Source of the DNA: Gemmatimonadaceae bacterium
GTDB lineage: Bacteria; Gemmatimonadota; Gemmatimonadetes; Gemmatimonadales; Gemmatimonadaceae
DNA: 43,434 bases
NCBI GenBank assembly: GCA_022843265.1
Contig: JALHNZ010000028.1
Location: 1 to 43,434, forward strand
Reading direction: 5' to 3'
Positions 8,823-16,605 of the stretch are shown piece after piece. Position 1 is the stretch's first letter. Every line of letters starts with the position of its first letter. A program made the translations under genes and the position numbers. The notes under the pieces are model-generated. The model saw nothing but the letters and a program-made list of their open reading frames with translations, was not told where the DNA came from and did no database searches.

Positions 8823-9629
8823 TCAGCGAACGGGAACAACAAGCGGCTCAGTGCGCAGCAGCGCTTGCGGCGGCACTTCATACTCGGCGTCAAGCTGGAA
8901 CTCGGTCACATCCTTGCCGTCGACCACAACGATTTCGGATTTGATGAGCATCACGTTCTTTACGAAGGCCGATGCTTCGAGATCTTTCATGAACGACGTG
9001 AGCGCCTGCATGTCGACCGTCTGTCCGACGATCTTGAAGGCGACGGGCTGGTGCACGATGACGGTGTCAGCAGCGGCTTCAGCGCGCGCCTTCGCGGCCG
9101 CGGCTTTGGCCGCGGGCGTGCCGGCCGGCTCGTTCGCGAGTGCCTTCGGCTTGTCTCGCGGATCGACCGGTGCGGCGGGTTCGGCACCCGGCGGTAGCAC
9201 CGGCTTGCTCGTCTGCTCAACGCTGGTCAGCCACGTGTACGACGGCAGCGCGCTGCTGATTTCGTCAAGCAAGTGCGCCCAGATGTAGCGGTTGTCATCG
9301 ATCGTGCGAATGATTTGTACCTGCCGACGCACGGAGTCGCGCTCCACCGACACTTTGCGACGTGCCTCAAGCACGGTCGCGTAGCGCGTGGAATCACGCA
9401 CGGCTTTGTCGAGACGAACGCCGAGTTCTCCGGCGCTGGCCTGCTGCGTGGTAAAGAGCACACCGACAGCGACCACGGAAAGAATCACCGCGCCCGCCGA
9501 GCCCAGCATCCACGGATCCTTGATTGAATCCGACAGTCCAGAGAATGCGGCGCCGATGTTTCGCGAAGAGCCCTTGGAGCCCTTGTGCTTCTTTTTCGCG
9601 CCGGGGAGGAGATTGACCTGGATTTGCAT
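8823..9629 (-). CDS. pilN: Type IV pilus assembly protein PilN
   Basis: Inner-membrane partner of PilO whose short cytoplasmic N-terminus docks into PilM. The start MQIQVNLLPG contains the NLLP motif that binds PilM in characterised systems. A lysine-rich stretch follows, then a transmembrane helix at about residues 42-60 and a coiled coil. The PilN fold includes WAHLLDEISSALPSYTWLTSVEQ. At 268 residues it is longer than typical (about 180-200) because of a Pro/Ala/Lys-rich insertion around residues 140-180, inside the periplasmic part. It lies 17 bp after pilM and 15 bp before pilO. Confidence 0.93.
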   Translation of the reverse strand: MQIQVNLLPGAKKKHKGSKGSSRNIGAAFSGLSDSIKDPWMLGSAGAVILSVVAVGVLFTTQQASAGELGVRLDKAVRDSTRYATVLEARRKVSVERDSVRRQVQIIRTIDDNRYIWAHLLDEISSALPSYTWLTSVEQTSKPVLPPGAEPAAPVDPRDKPKALANEPAGTPAAKAAAAKARAEAAADTVIVHQPVAFKIVGQTVDMQALTSFMKDLEASAFVKNVMLIKSEIVVVDGKDVTEFQLDAEYEVPPQALLRTEPLVVPVR

Positions 9630-9646
9630 GATGTGATGTCCTCGCC

Positions 9647-10690
9647 TCAGGCGACTGACCGGAGGGCGAGCCCCACCGGCAACATGAGCAACGGCGCGAC
9701 TTCATCGGTCGCCATAAACTCGAGCGCTCCCTCACGCACGGTGAGTCGCGCGAGCGGATTCGCGGGCTGGACTGGCATGCGTAGGCGCTCGCCCAGCCAC
9801 GGAAGCAAACCGGGCGTACGCGCACCGCCGCCGCACGCGAACACCGCGCGCACCGAGCCGTAATGACGCGACGATGACGCCAGAAATGACATCGCCCGCT
9901 CAAGGCCGATGGCAAGCTCTTCACCGCGTGTGGCAATCACATTATTGAGCGACGGGGTGCGGTCAAAACCACGCACGAGCTGCTCCGCGTCCTCGGCAGA
10001 CAGGCCGTGGTCGCGCTGCAGATCTTCACGCAGACGACGTGTGCCGACGGTAAGATCGCGCGTGAGGATTGGTACGCCGTCGTCAAGAATGTTGAGCGAG
10101 GTGACTTCGTTGCCAATGTTGAGCAACGCCACCACGCCCTGCATCGCATCGGGATAGTTCATCGCAAACGCGTTGTGCAACGCGAACGCATCGACGTCCA
10201 TGATGGTGGGCGTAACGCCAGCGTCTGTCAGCAAGGTGCGCTTGTTTTCAACAAGCTCACGCTTGGCGGCAACGAGCAGCACGTTCATTTCAAGACTGTC
10301 ACCGTCCGGATCGAGGATCTGGTGATCCAGTTCGACGGAATCCATATCGAACGGCACATGCTGTTCCGCTTCCCAGCGGATGAGCTCCTGTGCCTGGGCG
10401 TCTTTCACGCGTTCGACCTGGATTTTTTTCACGATCACATCGCGACCACCAACTGCCGCCACAATGTCCTGTTTCTTCACGCCAATGGCTTCCATGGTCT
10501 GCCGGATTGCGTCCGCGACCATGGCGTGATCCATCACTTCGCCTTCAACGATGGCGTTTTCGTTGAGCGGGGTGATCACCACTTTCGTGAGTTCCGGTGT
10601 CGCACCGGCATGATCGATGACCGCAGCCTTTACCAGGCCGGACCCGATATCGAGTCCAATGGTCGTCTTCTTTCGGCCGAAGAGCTGCAT
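9647..10690 (-). CDS. pilM: Type IV pilus assembly ATPase-fold protein PilM
   Basis: Actin-like (FtsA-related) cytoplasmic protein that nucleates the PilM-N-O-P complex on the inner membrane. The 347-residue product begins MQLFGRKKTTIGLDIGSGLVKAAVI, with the phosphate-1 motif of the actin fold. Later it shows VVALLNIGNEVTSLNIL and the adenosine motif FACGGGARTPGLLPWLGERL. I chose the ATG at 10690 because the family begins at this motif. The open frame extending to 10924 has no recognisable content. No clear ribosome site precedes it. It is the first gene of pilMNOPQ, behind a 303-bp leader region. Confidence 0.95.
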   Translation of the reverse strand: MQLFGRKKTTIGLDIGSGLVKAAVIDHAGATPELTKVVITPLNENAIVEGEVMDHAMVADAIRQTMEAIGVKKQDIVAAVGGRDVIVKKIQVERVKDAQAQELIRWEAEQHVPFDMDSVELDHQILDPDGDSLEMNVLLVAAKRELVENKRTLLTDAGVTPTIMDVDAFALHNAFAMNYPDAMQGVVALLNIGNEVTSLNILDDGVPILTRDLTVGTRRLREDLQRDHGLSAEDAEQLVRGFDRTPSLNNVIATRGEELAIGLERAMSFLASSSRHYGSVRAVFACGGGARTPGLLPWLGERLRMPVQPANPLARLTVREGALEFMATDEVAPLLMLPVGLALRSVA

Positions 10691-10993
10691 ACGGCAGGGG
10701 GTTGCGCGGTGGTGGTCGTAAGACCGGGGCGATTGTTGACGGAACGTCACGCAATCGGAACTGGACACTTTGACCTGAGAGGTCGGGCGATTCACCCTCC
10801 ATACGACCGGCGGCGAGTGAGGTAACGTCCCTGAGAGGGGGTCCCCCCCCTGTTCGTGCGGTTTTTGTGACACCCTTGGCTCCCCACGTGCGGTTGCGCC
10901 GGTCCTGCGGCCCCAAGGCGTCACATCAATCGAGTCTCGGCACGCGGCCCATAAACGCGCAGTTTTGCATCGCGGCCAGATTCCCGTGGGGGC
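10691..10993. other. 303-bp intergenic region upstream of pilM
   Basis: No gene is apparent here. It separates the PilX-like gene from pilM, both leftward, and presumably carries a pilM promoter or leader RNA. It contains the foldback at 10866-10925 listed separately. There is also a run GGGGGTCCCCCCCC at 10837-10850 and two copies of the octamer CCTGAGAG (10772 and 10829), which on the transcribed strand read CTCTCAGG. No clean -35/-10 or -24/-12 boxes were found. Confidence 0.6.
10866..10925 (-). other. Imperfect inverted repeat in the pilM leader, possible RNA structure
   Basis: Arms TGTGACACCCTTGG (10866-10879) and CCAAGGCGTCACA (10913-10925) pair with one mismatch or bulge around a 33-nt GC-rich interior that could itself fold (GCCG-CAGGA-CCGGC on the minus strand). 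On the transcribed strand the 3' arm is followed by AAAAA, not a U-run, so a simple terminator is unlikely. It could be a structured leader or a protein-binding dyad. It matches no riboswitch consensus I know. Confidence 0.45.
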
Positions 10994-12112
10994 TCACAGC
11001 CGTTCGCTCCAGCCGTGTTGACGCACGGGTGCAGGGCGACCGGCCGTAGCGAGCGAGAGGCGTGCGGGACACTGCGCGCTCTGCAGCCGCACATCACCCT
11101 GCAGTCGACTCCCAAGCCCCAACACATCACGCACCACAACGGCACCTGAGATCGAGACCGGTTCGGTACCGGTCGGAACGTGAACCTGCAGCGCGCCGCG
11201 AATCACGAGCACGCCGGCGAGCGTGACGCCGGGATCAATGCGTACTGATCCGTTCGACACCAGTGCGCCCTGCACTGGCCGTGTGCCAGTCAGTCGCACC
11301 GTACCGCCATGCGAGGCATGGACTATCGGCCATCGGCGCGTGCATGCATCAACAGCACCAGCGCCGCGAACCGCACTACCGAACCAGCGCGCGCATCCGC
11401 TCGCGTCGGTGGCCATCGCGTCGGTGTTAATCACGCTGTCTGTTGTTGTCCACGTAGCGGCGGCGATGAGCGCCGCATGCGACGCGTCGAAATCTGCGCC
11501 AAGCGCGAGCGCGATCGCGGGGGGTAGCAGGCGAACCGGCGCGCCGTGTCCCGTCACCAGCGCCAGAGAATCGATCATCGCGTTGTGCGCAGCGACAGCT
11601 ACAACAGGCGAAGCGCGTGCTTCTGTTTCGCATTCGTCGCTCCAGCCGGCTGGAACCGCATCAGCGCCGAGCACGGTGCTCCCAGCGTGCAGTTCAATGC
11701 GACCGAGCACGGTGACTGCGCCGAGCGCCGGAATGATTGGCCAATCAAGGCGGACGACTCGTGAGAGCCTTCGCTCTGAGGGTCGCATTGCCCCGTCATG
11801 CACGCGCGACCAGGCATCAAGCGAAAAAACTCGCGCTTGCAGTCGCGTTCGTTGCACCAGCGCGGTGGCGCTGAGTACAACGGTATCAGACTCGCCAACA
11901 CGCAACGCCGCAGCGCTCGTGGCGCTCCACGCGGTCGCGGCGCGCAGCAGTGTGGTCTCAGCTTCGTGCGCCGCGCGTTCGCCCTGCCAACCGAGTCGCG
12001 CCGCGCGTGCGCCCTGCAAGACTGACTCAGCGAACGCCACGGACACCATCAAGAGCGTACTCATGAGCACGAGCACAATGACCAGCGAAAATCCGGTGCG
12101 ACGACGCGTCAT
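10994..12112 (-). CDS. PilX-like pilus assembly protein
   Basis: A 372-residue membrane-anchored protein with a prepilin-like N-terminus, MTRRRTGFSLVIVLVLMSTLL. It has a basic leader, a Gly before FSL and a hydrophobic helix, but no Glu at +5, as is seen in PilX/GspK-type components. The rest is a periplasmic domain rich in Ala/Val with a late beta-rich segment (GTRPVQGALVSNGSVRIDPGVTLAGVLVI) typical of PilX-like proteins. I chose the ATG at 12112: a strong GAGGAGGG ribosome site precedes it by about 7 bp, inside the end of the upstream gene. The longer frame to 12340 overlaps that gene antiparallel to sense. It is third in a minor-pilin set and probably works in pilus initiation (inference). 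Confidence 0.7.
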   Translation of the reverse strand: MTRRRTGFSLVIVLVLMSTLLMVSVAFAESVLQGARAARLGWQGERAAHEAETTLLRAATAWSATSAAALRVGESDTVVLSATALVQRTRLQARVFSLDAWSRVHDGAMRPSERRLSRVVRLDWPIIPALGAVTVLGRIELHAGSTVLGADAVPAGWSDECETEARASPVVAVAAHNAMIDSLALVTGHGAPVRLLPPAIALALGADFDASHAALIAAATWTTTDSVINTDAMATDASGCARWFGSAVRGAGAVDACTRRWPIVHASHGGTVRLTGTRPVQGALVSNGSVRIDPGVTLAGVLVIRGALQVHVPTGTEPVSISGAVVVRDVLGLGSRLQGDVRLQSAQCPARLSLATAGRPAPVRQHGWSERL

Positions 12113-12113
12113 A

Positions 12114-12986
12114 CTAACGCCCTCCTCGCAGCGACAACGTGGCATAGAGCGAGTCGAGCACTTCCGCGCTTCCGCCAATGCGATGTGCACTGGCGAGACG
12201 TACGTGCACCTGCTTCGCGTCAGGGTGCGCGCTGAGCAATGGTACGCCATCCGCTCGCATGACGCGCAGGCGAAAACCGCCTTGCGCGTTGCTCCGCAGC
12301 GGACCAACCACCGGCTGTATTGTGCTCCACGACGCGCCATTCCAATCCCGGCGACCGAGGTACGTTTGCTGGTCGCTGGCTCGATAGGCGCGCCATTCCG
12401 TACGGCGTGTGATCACGATGACATCACCAGGCCGTGACCACGTGGGCGAGGCGGCAACGAGCGTGATGCGCCATGGCGTGCCGCCGGCTCGCGCGTTCAT
12501 GGCCGATGACGAACAGGCGGATGGTTCAGTCGCCGCGCTGGCGATGTTCACGGCAACGCTCATGGTATCCAATCCAACGGCTGATCCACCGAGCATGGCG
12601 GTATCCGGTACGCTGAGTAGCAGGCGATCCCCCGCGCGCGGCACCGCGGTGAGCGACGCGCGCAGTGGACTGGAAGGCGCTCCACCGATCACGTCGATCA
12701 CGTGCGGCGCGGGCGCGGCGCACACGGCACCAACGAACATTTGCGCGTGCACTGTGATGCTCGTGTCTGACCACGTTTCCAGGTCAGTGGCCGCCGAGGC
12801 ACGGAGATCGGAGGCGAGCGCCAACACCGCATGTTCCAGCTCTCGCGTTCCCGCCACGCGCGCTTGCACCTGTCGAGAAACACGCAACTGCGTCAGCATG
12901 ATCTGCACCGCGGCGGTCGCGAGCAGCGCGGCGAGTGGAAGCGCCAGCACCAACTCGAGCAGCGCGGATCCTCGTGGCGTTCGCAT
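12114..12986 (-). CDS. PilW/GspJ-like minor pseudopilin
   Basis: About 290 residues. The N-terminus MRTPRGSALLELVLALPLAALL has a prepilin peptidase site (Gly before SALLE, with Glu at +5) and a hydrophobic helix, followed by a long domain typical of PilW/GspJ proteins (GDRLLLSVPDTAML, WRITLVAASPTWSRPGDVIVI, LDSLYATLSLRGGR). Two ATGs are possible, 12998 and 12986. I prefer 12986 because it overlaps the previous stop by one base (TAATG) and places the basic leader at six residues. It ends one base before the PilX-like ATG. It likely forms part of the minor-pilin priming complex. The gene symbol is left open because the family is divergent. Confidence 0.72.
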   Translation of the reverse strand: MRTPRGSALLELVLALPLAALLATAAVQIMLTQLRVSRQVQARVAGTRELEHAVLALASDLRASAATDLETWSDTSITVHAQMFVGAVCAAPAPHVIDVIGGAPSSPLRASLTAVPRAGDRLLLSVPDTAMLGGSAVGLDTMSVAVNIASAATEPSACSSSAMNARAGGTPWRITLVAASPTWSRPGDVIVITRRTEWRAYRASDQQTYLGRRDWNGASWSTIQPVVGPLRSNAQGGFRLRVMRADGVPLLSAHPDAKQVHVRLASAHRIGGSAEVLDSLYATLSLRGGR

Positions 12987-13360
12987 TATGCGCACCATCC
13001 GGCGACCATCGCGTGCAAAGCGCGTGGTGCCTGCTGTTCAAACGGATGCGGTACGAGCGTTACGATCAGATTGAGTGTGACAACGGCGCCCTGGTCCGCG
13101 CGTTGCCAGTCGGCAAGCGTGCGGCGCCTCGTTTCCTGGCCGTTGACCGCCGTGCATGCGTTGGCCTGCACTTTTTCATAACCGTCGAGCGTGAGGTCGC
13201 GCGCCACCGTGGTGCGCACCACACGATCGGCGAACGTGGCGGTGGCCTGCAACAATCGAAGCGACGCAGAGGTCGCGCCGCACAGAATCAGTGCGGCGAC
13301 GAGTAGTTCAACGAGGGCGCGGCCTTGGCGCGCGCGCGAGATTGCAGTGAAAGAAGTCAT
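12986..13360 (-). CDS. Type IV minor prepilin
   Basis: A 124-residue prepilin-like protein. MTSFTAISRARQGRALVELLVAALIL shows a leader ending at Gly13 followed by RALVE (Glu at +5) and a hydrophobic N-terminal helix, then a short globular part. It occupies the FimT/PilV/GspI-like place, first in a row of three minor-pilin genes. Which of these it matches cannot be told from the divergent C-terminal half. I start it at the ATG at 13360 rather than 13378 because this gives a normal-length leader. It lies 36 bp after the sensor kinase gene and overlaps the PilW-like gene by one base. Confidence 0.7.
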   Translation of the reverse strand: MTSFTAISRARQGRALVELLVAALILCGATSASLRLLQATATFADRVVRTTVARDLTLDGYEKVQANACTAVNGQETRRRTLADWQRADQGAVVTLNLIVTLVPHPFEQQAPRALHAMVAGWCA

Positions 13361-13396
13361 GGCGCAACCTGTCACCAACGTTGCGCCCCACCGTCA

Positions 13397-14461
13397 TCAT
13401 TCCAACGCGCGTTGTGTTTCTGTCACGCCGTGCAGTGGCAGCAGTACGATGAACGCGGCGCCGCCCTCGCGCGCGCGTTGCACCCACACGGTGCCACCGA
13501 GCCCCTCAATCGTTTGTGCGACGATGGCGAGCCCCAGTCCCGTGCCACGCTCCTCGGCTTTCGTGCTGAAGAAGGGCTCAAACACTCGCTCTTCATCTGC
13601 CGCGCTGACGCCAGGCCCAGAGTCGGCCACCACCACTTGCAGCACACGGTGCGGACGGTCAACGCGGGACAGCCAGCTTTGTACGCGACGACTTGGTGCC
13701 CGTTCGAAACGCTCGGTGCGCGCATCATGCTCACGGCGGAGAGCCGCCGCGCGCAATGCGGTTTCGTCGAGGGTACGCGTGCGGATGGCCAACTCGCCCA
13801 CGCCCCCCATGGCGTCGCGCGCATTCAATATCAGGTTCACGAACACCTGCTCCAGATCGTGTCGCTCACCGAAGACGGCCGCGTCGCTGGACTGAATGTC
13901 ACGCGCCACGTTGATTCGACGAAGGACCCCCTGGTCGGTGAGCAAACGCAGCACGTCCGTCACCAATTCGTCCACGCGCACGGCGCGCGGGGTACGCCGA
14001 CGCGGACGGGCGTAGTCGAGCAATCCGCGCACGATCCGATCAATGCGTTCGACTTCGCGATCGATGCCGTCGAGTGGTTCGTCGGTGCCGGTGACACCCG
14101 CGCTGCGTTGACGTACGAGTTGCGCGTAGCTGGCGATGGCCGCCAACGGATTGCCAACTTCGTGCGCAATTCCGGCGGCCAGTCGGCCGGTGGTGGCGAG
14201 CTTTTCTACGCGAGAAAGCGCTTGTGCCGCATCGCGCGCGGCGAGCAGCGGCGCTTCGAGCTGCCGTGTCAGAAAGTGCCGAAGCCATAGCCACCAGCAC
14301 AGCAGCGGAATCACACCGCTTACAACAAATCCGAGCGGTGCACCTTCGGCGCGCGTGACCGTCAGCCACGCCAGCACGGTGACCGACATGAGCAACACCA
14401 CCACAGACCACATCAGTGGCGTTCGAACTCCGGCGGGCGATACCTCAGTCGGTGATGTCAT
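13397..14461 (-). CDS. Membrane sensor histidine kinase in the pilus cluster
   Basis: A 354-residue kinase with two membrane helices (residues about 17-36 and 43-60) enclosing almost no periplasmic loop, then a NtrB-type HisKA core. The H-box is GIAHEVGNPLAAI (His100), the N-box FVNLILNARDAMG, then VVADSGPGVS and GTGLGLAIVAQTIEGLGG for ATP binding. It lies immediately downstream of pilA (past a terminator) with no response regulator of its own, so PilR at 15176-16564 is the likely partner, or it competes with the PilS-like kinase for PilR (inference). It may need its own promoter in the 50-bp gap after the pilA terminator. The kinase call is secure. Its partner is not. Confidence 0.9.
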   Translation of the reverse strand: MTSPTEVSPAGVRTPLMWSVVVLLMSVTVLAWLTVTRAEGAPLGFVVSGVIPLLCWWLWLRHFLTRQLEAPLLAARDAAQALSRVEKLATTGRLAAGIAHEVGNPLAAIASYAQLVRQRSAGVTGTDEPLDGIDREVERIDRIVRGLLDYARPRRRTPRAVRVDELVTDVLRLLTDQGVLRRINVARDIQSSDAAVFGERHDLEQVFVNLILNARDAMGGVGELAIRTRTLDETALRAAALRREHDARTERFERAPSRRVQSWLSRVDRPHRVLQVVVADSGPGVSAADEERVFEPFFSTKAEERGTGLGLAIVAQTIEGLGGTVWVQRAREGGAAFIVLLPLHGVTETQRALE

Positions 14462-14512
14462 CTCGTCGCGGAAACTGTGTGGTGGCGTGCGGGGAAGCCA
14501 CCCCAGAACAGC

Positions 14513-14541
14513 AAAAAGGGGCCGAGCTTTCGCCCGACCCC
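14513..14541 (-). terminator. Rho-independent terminator of pilA
   Basis: On the minus strand GGGGTCGGGC, a GAAA tetraloop and GCTCGGCCCC (14541-14518, ten pairs including two G-U) are followed directly by TTTTT. This is a classic intrinsic terminator about 40 bp after the pilA stop. It should make pilA mostly monocistronic and let abundant pilin message be made without the downstream kinase. A smaller stem (CCGGTCC/GGACCGG, 14550-14566) precedes it. Confidence 0.92.
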
Positions 14542-14578
14542 CTCTCGCCCCGGTCCGATGGACCGGCAGTTACTCAGC

Positions 14579-14953
14579 TTACAAGCAGATCGGCTCGCCT
14601 TCGGCGGTGTTCGCCGGCGTCGTGCTGCCAACGTAGATCGTGCACGTCAGGCCGTTCACTGATGCATGCGTCGCCGTGGCGGACCAGCCGGTCGCGCCAG
14701 CCGGGGTGAAGACCAGCGTCACGCCCGACGAGCCCACGGGCTGCGGGAAGTTGGCATACGTGTTGTCATCAGCGAACGATGCTTCAGCGGCCGACACCAT
14801 GTTCTTCAGGTCTGACTTCATCGCCGTGATGTACGCCTTCTCCTTCGTGTTCGCAAACTTCGGGATCGCAATAGCGGCCAAAATGCCGATGATCACGACA
14901 ACGATCAGAAGTTCGATCAGGGTAAAGCCTTTGCGAGTGCGGTTCCGGGGCAT
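14579..14953 (-). CDS. pilA: Type IV major pilin PilA
   Basis: Major pilus subunit, 124 residues before processing. MPRNRTRKG is the positively charged leader. Prepilin peptidase should cut before FTLIELLIVVVIIGILAA, with Glu at +5. The mature protein is small (about 115 residues), with a DNAYITAMKSD-like alpha-1C segment (KEKAYITAMKSDLKN) and a C-terminal disulfide loop between the cysteines in LTCTIY and EPICL. The ATG at 14953 has a GGAG site eight bases upstream. The longer frame to 15016 lies in the promoter region. It is expressed as a separate unit, with a candidate sigma-54 promoter upstream and a strong terminator downstream. Confidence 0.95.
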   Translation of the reverse strand: MPRNRTRKGFTLIELLIVVVIIGILAAIAIPKFANTKEKAYITAMKSDLKNMVSAAEASFADDNTYANFPQPVGSSGVTLVFTPAGATGWSATATHASVNGLTCTIYVGSTTPANTAEGEPICL

Positions 14954-15175
14954 GTCCGTATCTCCAAGAGATTGAGGGTTCGATCGACGCAGTCTCACTC
15001 GAGGCCTGCGCGACACTGACCCTTAGGGCAATGTGCGGGCCACACGAGTGGCACAACGCAAACACGTTGCCCTGCAATCACTTACATCATTCGGTTGCAG
15101 CCCGGAGCACGGTTACGCACCCCGCGTTTCGCAAGATCCCTTGCAGCGTGCAAGACTCGCGGTGCTCCCCAGACC
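14954..15175. promoter_or_regulatory. pilA upstream region
   Basis: 222 bp between the pilR stop and the pilA ATG. It holds the candidate sigma-54 element at 15027-15042 and room upstream (about 15080-15170) for PilR-binding sites, which I could not define. There is no terminator-like hairpin after pilR, so read-through into pilA is possible. Confidence 0.5.
15027..15042 (-). promoter_or_regulatory. Candidate sigma-54 (-24/-12) promoter for pilA
   Basis: The minus strand reads TGGCCCGCACATTGCC, matching TGGCACG-N4-TTGCW with the invariant GG and GC correctly spaced. It would start transcription near 15015, about 60 bp ahead of the pilA ATG. The upstream neighbour encodes a sigma-54 activator of the PilR type, which is the known pilA regulator in Pseudomonas and Myxococcus. 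Two positions deviate from the consensus, so this remains a prediction. Confidence 0.55.
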
Positions 15176-16564
15176 CTACGCCGCCTCTTCGCCGTACCGC
15201 GCAAGCTTTCGGTATAACGTGGACGGATCGATGCCGAGCACTTCGGCCGTGCGACTCTTGTTGCCGCTTTCGTTTTGCAGCACCCACGAGATGTACGCGC
15301 GCTCAATCGCCTCAAGTGTTGGTGTGGCCGGTGTACGGTCTGCCACGAGCGGCTCCGCACGTCGCTCGACAATGCGCGCGGGCAATGCACTCGCTTCTAT
15401 AGTGGCGCCTGGCGACAGAATCACCGCGCGTTCCAACGCATTCTCCAGCTCACGCACGTTGCCGGGCCACTGATAGGCCATCATGGCATCGCGCGCCGCT
15501 TCTGCGATCGTTTTGGGCTTCTCGCCGCGCTGCGTCGCCACGCGTGACAAAAAGTGCTCAGCAAGTAACGGGATGTCGTCGGCCCGATGACGCAGTGGCG
15601 GCAGATGCAACGCGATCACATTCAATCGATAGTACAGATCGCCGCGGAACGAACCACGCTTGATCTCTTCTTCGAGATCACGATTGGTCGCAGCAATGAC
15701 GCGCGCGTTGATCGGAATGGATTCCGTGCCACCAACCGGGATCACTTCGCGCTGCTGCAATACACGCAGCAGCTTCACCTGTGTTGCTGCAGTGGTCTCG
15801 CCGATTTCGTCGAGAAAAAACGTTCCGCCTAACGCGGCCGCAAACAAACCGGTCTTGTCCTTCACGGCACCCGTAAAGGAGCCCTTCACGTGACCAAACA
15901 GTTCACTTTCGAGCAAACTCTCCGGTAGCGCGCCGCAGTTGATCGACATGAATGGCAGATCATTGCGACCGCTCAGATCATGTACATAACGCGCGATCAC
16001 TTCTTTACCCGTCCCGGATTCGCCGGTCACCAGCACCGTGCTGTCCGTTGGCGCAACCATTTCCGCCATACGCAGCGCTTCCTGCCACGCTCGACTCTTG
16101 CCGACCGCAACAACCGCGCTGGTGCGATCACGCTTGCGAATTTCCTGCTTCAGCACCGTATTCTCAGCGCGCAACTGACGATGCTCCACCGCACGCTTGA
16201 GAATCGCAAGCAGTTCGTCGTTGCGAAACGGCTTCTGGATGTAGTAAAACGCACCCTCGTTGACCGCCTGCATGGCCGACTGCAGGGTGGCCTGAGCCGT
16301 CATGAGAATCACGGGACACGCGGGATAGCGTTCGCGTACAGCGGCCAGCACTTGCACACCCGAAACATCAGGCATGCGAATATCGGTGAGCACGACGTCC
16401 GGCTCACCGTCATCGAGTCGCTCAAGACCGGCGCGCCCACCGAGCGCGGTGATCGGATGAAATCCTTCACCCTTGAGCAGAATACGAAGCGACTCCAGAA
16501 TGCCCATTTCGTCGTCGACGAGCAGAACACGCGGCGCAGGGCTGTTGGTGGACGAAATGGTCAC
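15176..16564 (-). CDS. pilR: Sigma-54-dependent response regulator PilR
   Basis: NtrC-class activator, 462 residues in three parts. The receiver domain (about 10-125) has the acidic pocket VDDE, phospho-acceptor Asp61 in LTDIRMP and the conserved Lys in QKPF. The central AAA+ domain (about 150-390) has Walker A GESGTGKE and Walker B GGTFFLDEIGE. The C-terminal Fis-type helix-turn-helix ends NKSRTAEVLGIDPSTLYRKLARYG. The sigma-54-contacting loop reads GSFTGA instead of the commoner GAFTGA. It starts with GTG (16564), 41 bp after the PilS-like kinase, and stands just upstream of pilA, the expected target. The family call is secure. PilR specifically rests on context. Confidence 0.92.
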   Translation of the reverse strand: MTISSTNSPAPRVLLVDDEMGILESLRILLKGEGFHPITALGGRAGLERLDDGEPDVVLTDIRMPDVSGVQVLAAVRERYPACPVILMTAQATLQSAMQAVNEGAFYYIQKPFRNDELLAILKRAVEHRQLRAENTVLKQEIRKRDRTSAVVAVGKSRAWQEALRMAEMVAPTDSTVLVTGESGTGKEVIARYVHDLSGRNDLPFMSINCGALPESLLESELFGHVKGSFTGAVKDKTGLFAAALGGTFFLDEIGETTAATQVKLLRVLQQREVIPVGGTESIPINARVIAATNRDLEEEIKRGSFRGDLYYRLNVIALHLPPLRHRADDIPLLAEHFLSRVATQRGEKPKTIAEAARDAMMAYQWPGNVRELENALERAVILSPGATIEASALPARIVERRAEPLVADRTPATPTLEAIERAYISWVLQNESGNKSRTAEVLGIDPSTLYRKLARYGEEAA

Positions 16565-16605
16565 GACAGTGATCTCGCGGTAGTCAAAGGGAAAATTTTC
16601 ACACG

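Noticed and set aside
9394-9936. 180-codon leftward open frame overlapping pilM and pilN
   Set aside because: It is another frame over the pilM-pilN junction, with Arg/Ser/Cys-rich translation and no motif.
10770-10850. Possible glycine riboswitch (two CTCTCAGG on the transcribed strand, one followed by CAAA)
   Set aside because: The rest of the conserved core (GGAGAG start and CGAAGG-GCAA) is missing and pilM is not a glycine-related gene.
14990-15175. Other sigma-54-like sites near 15098-15165
   Set aside because: Candidates keep the GC element but lack GG at the right spacing, so only 15027-15042 was kept.
14954-15175. tRNA or small structured RNA near GGTTCGATCGACGC (14978-14991)
   Set aside because: The TPsiC-like string has no matching acceptor or anticodon stems.
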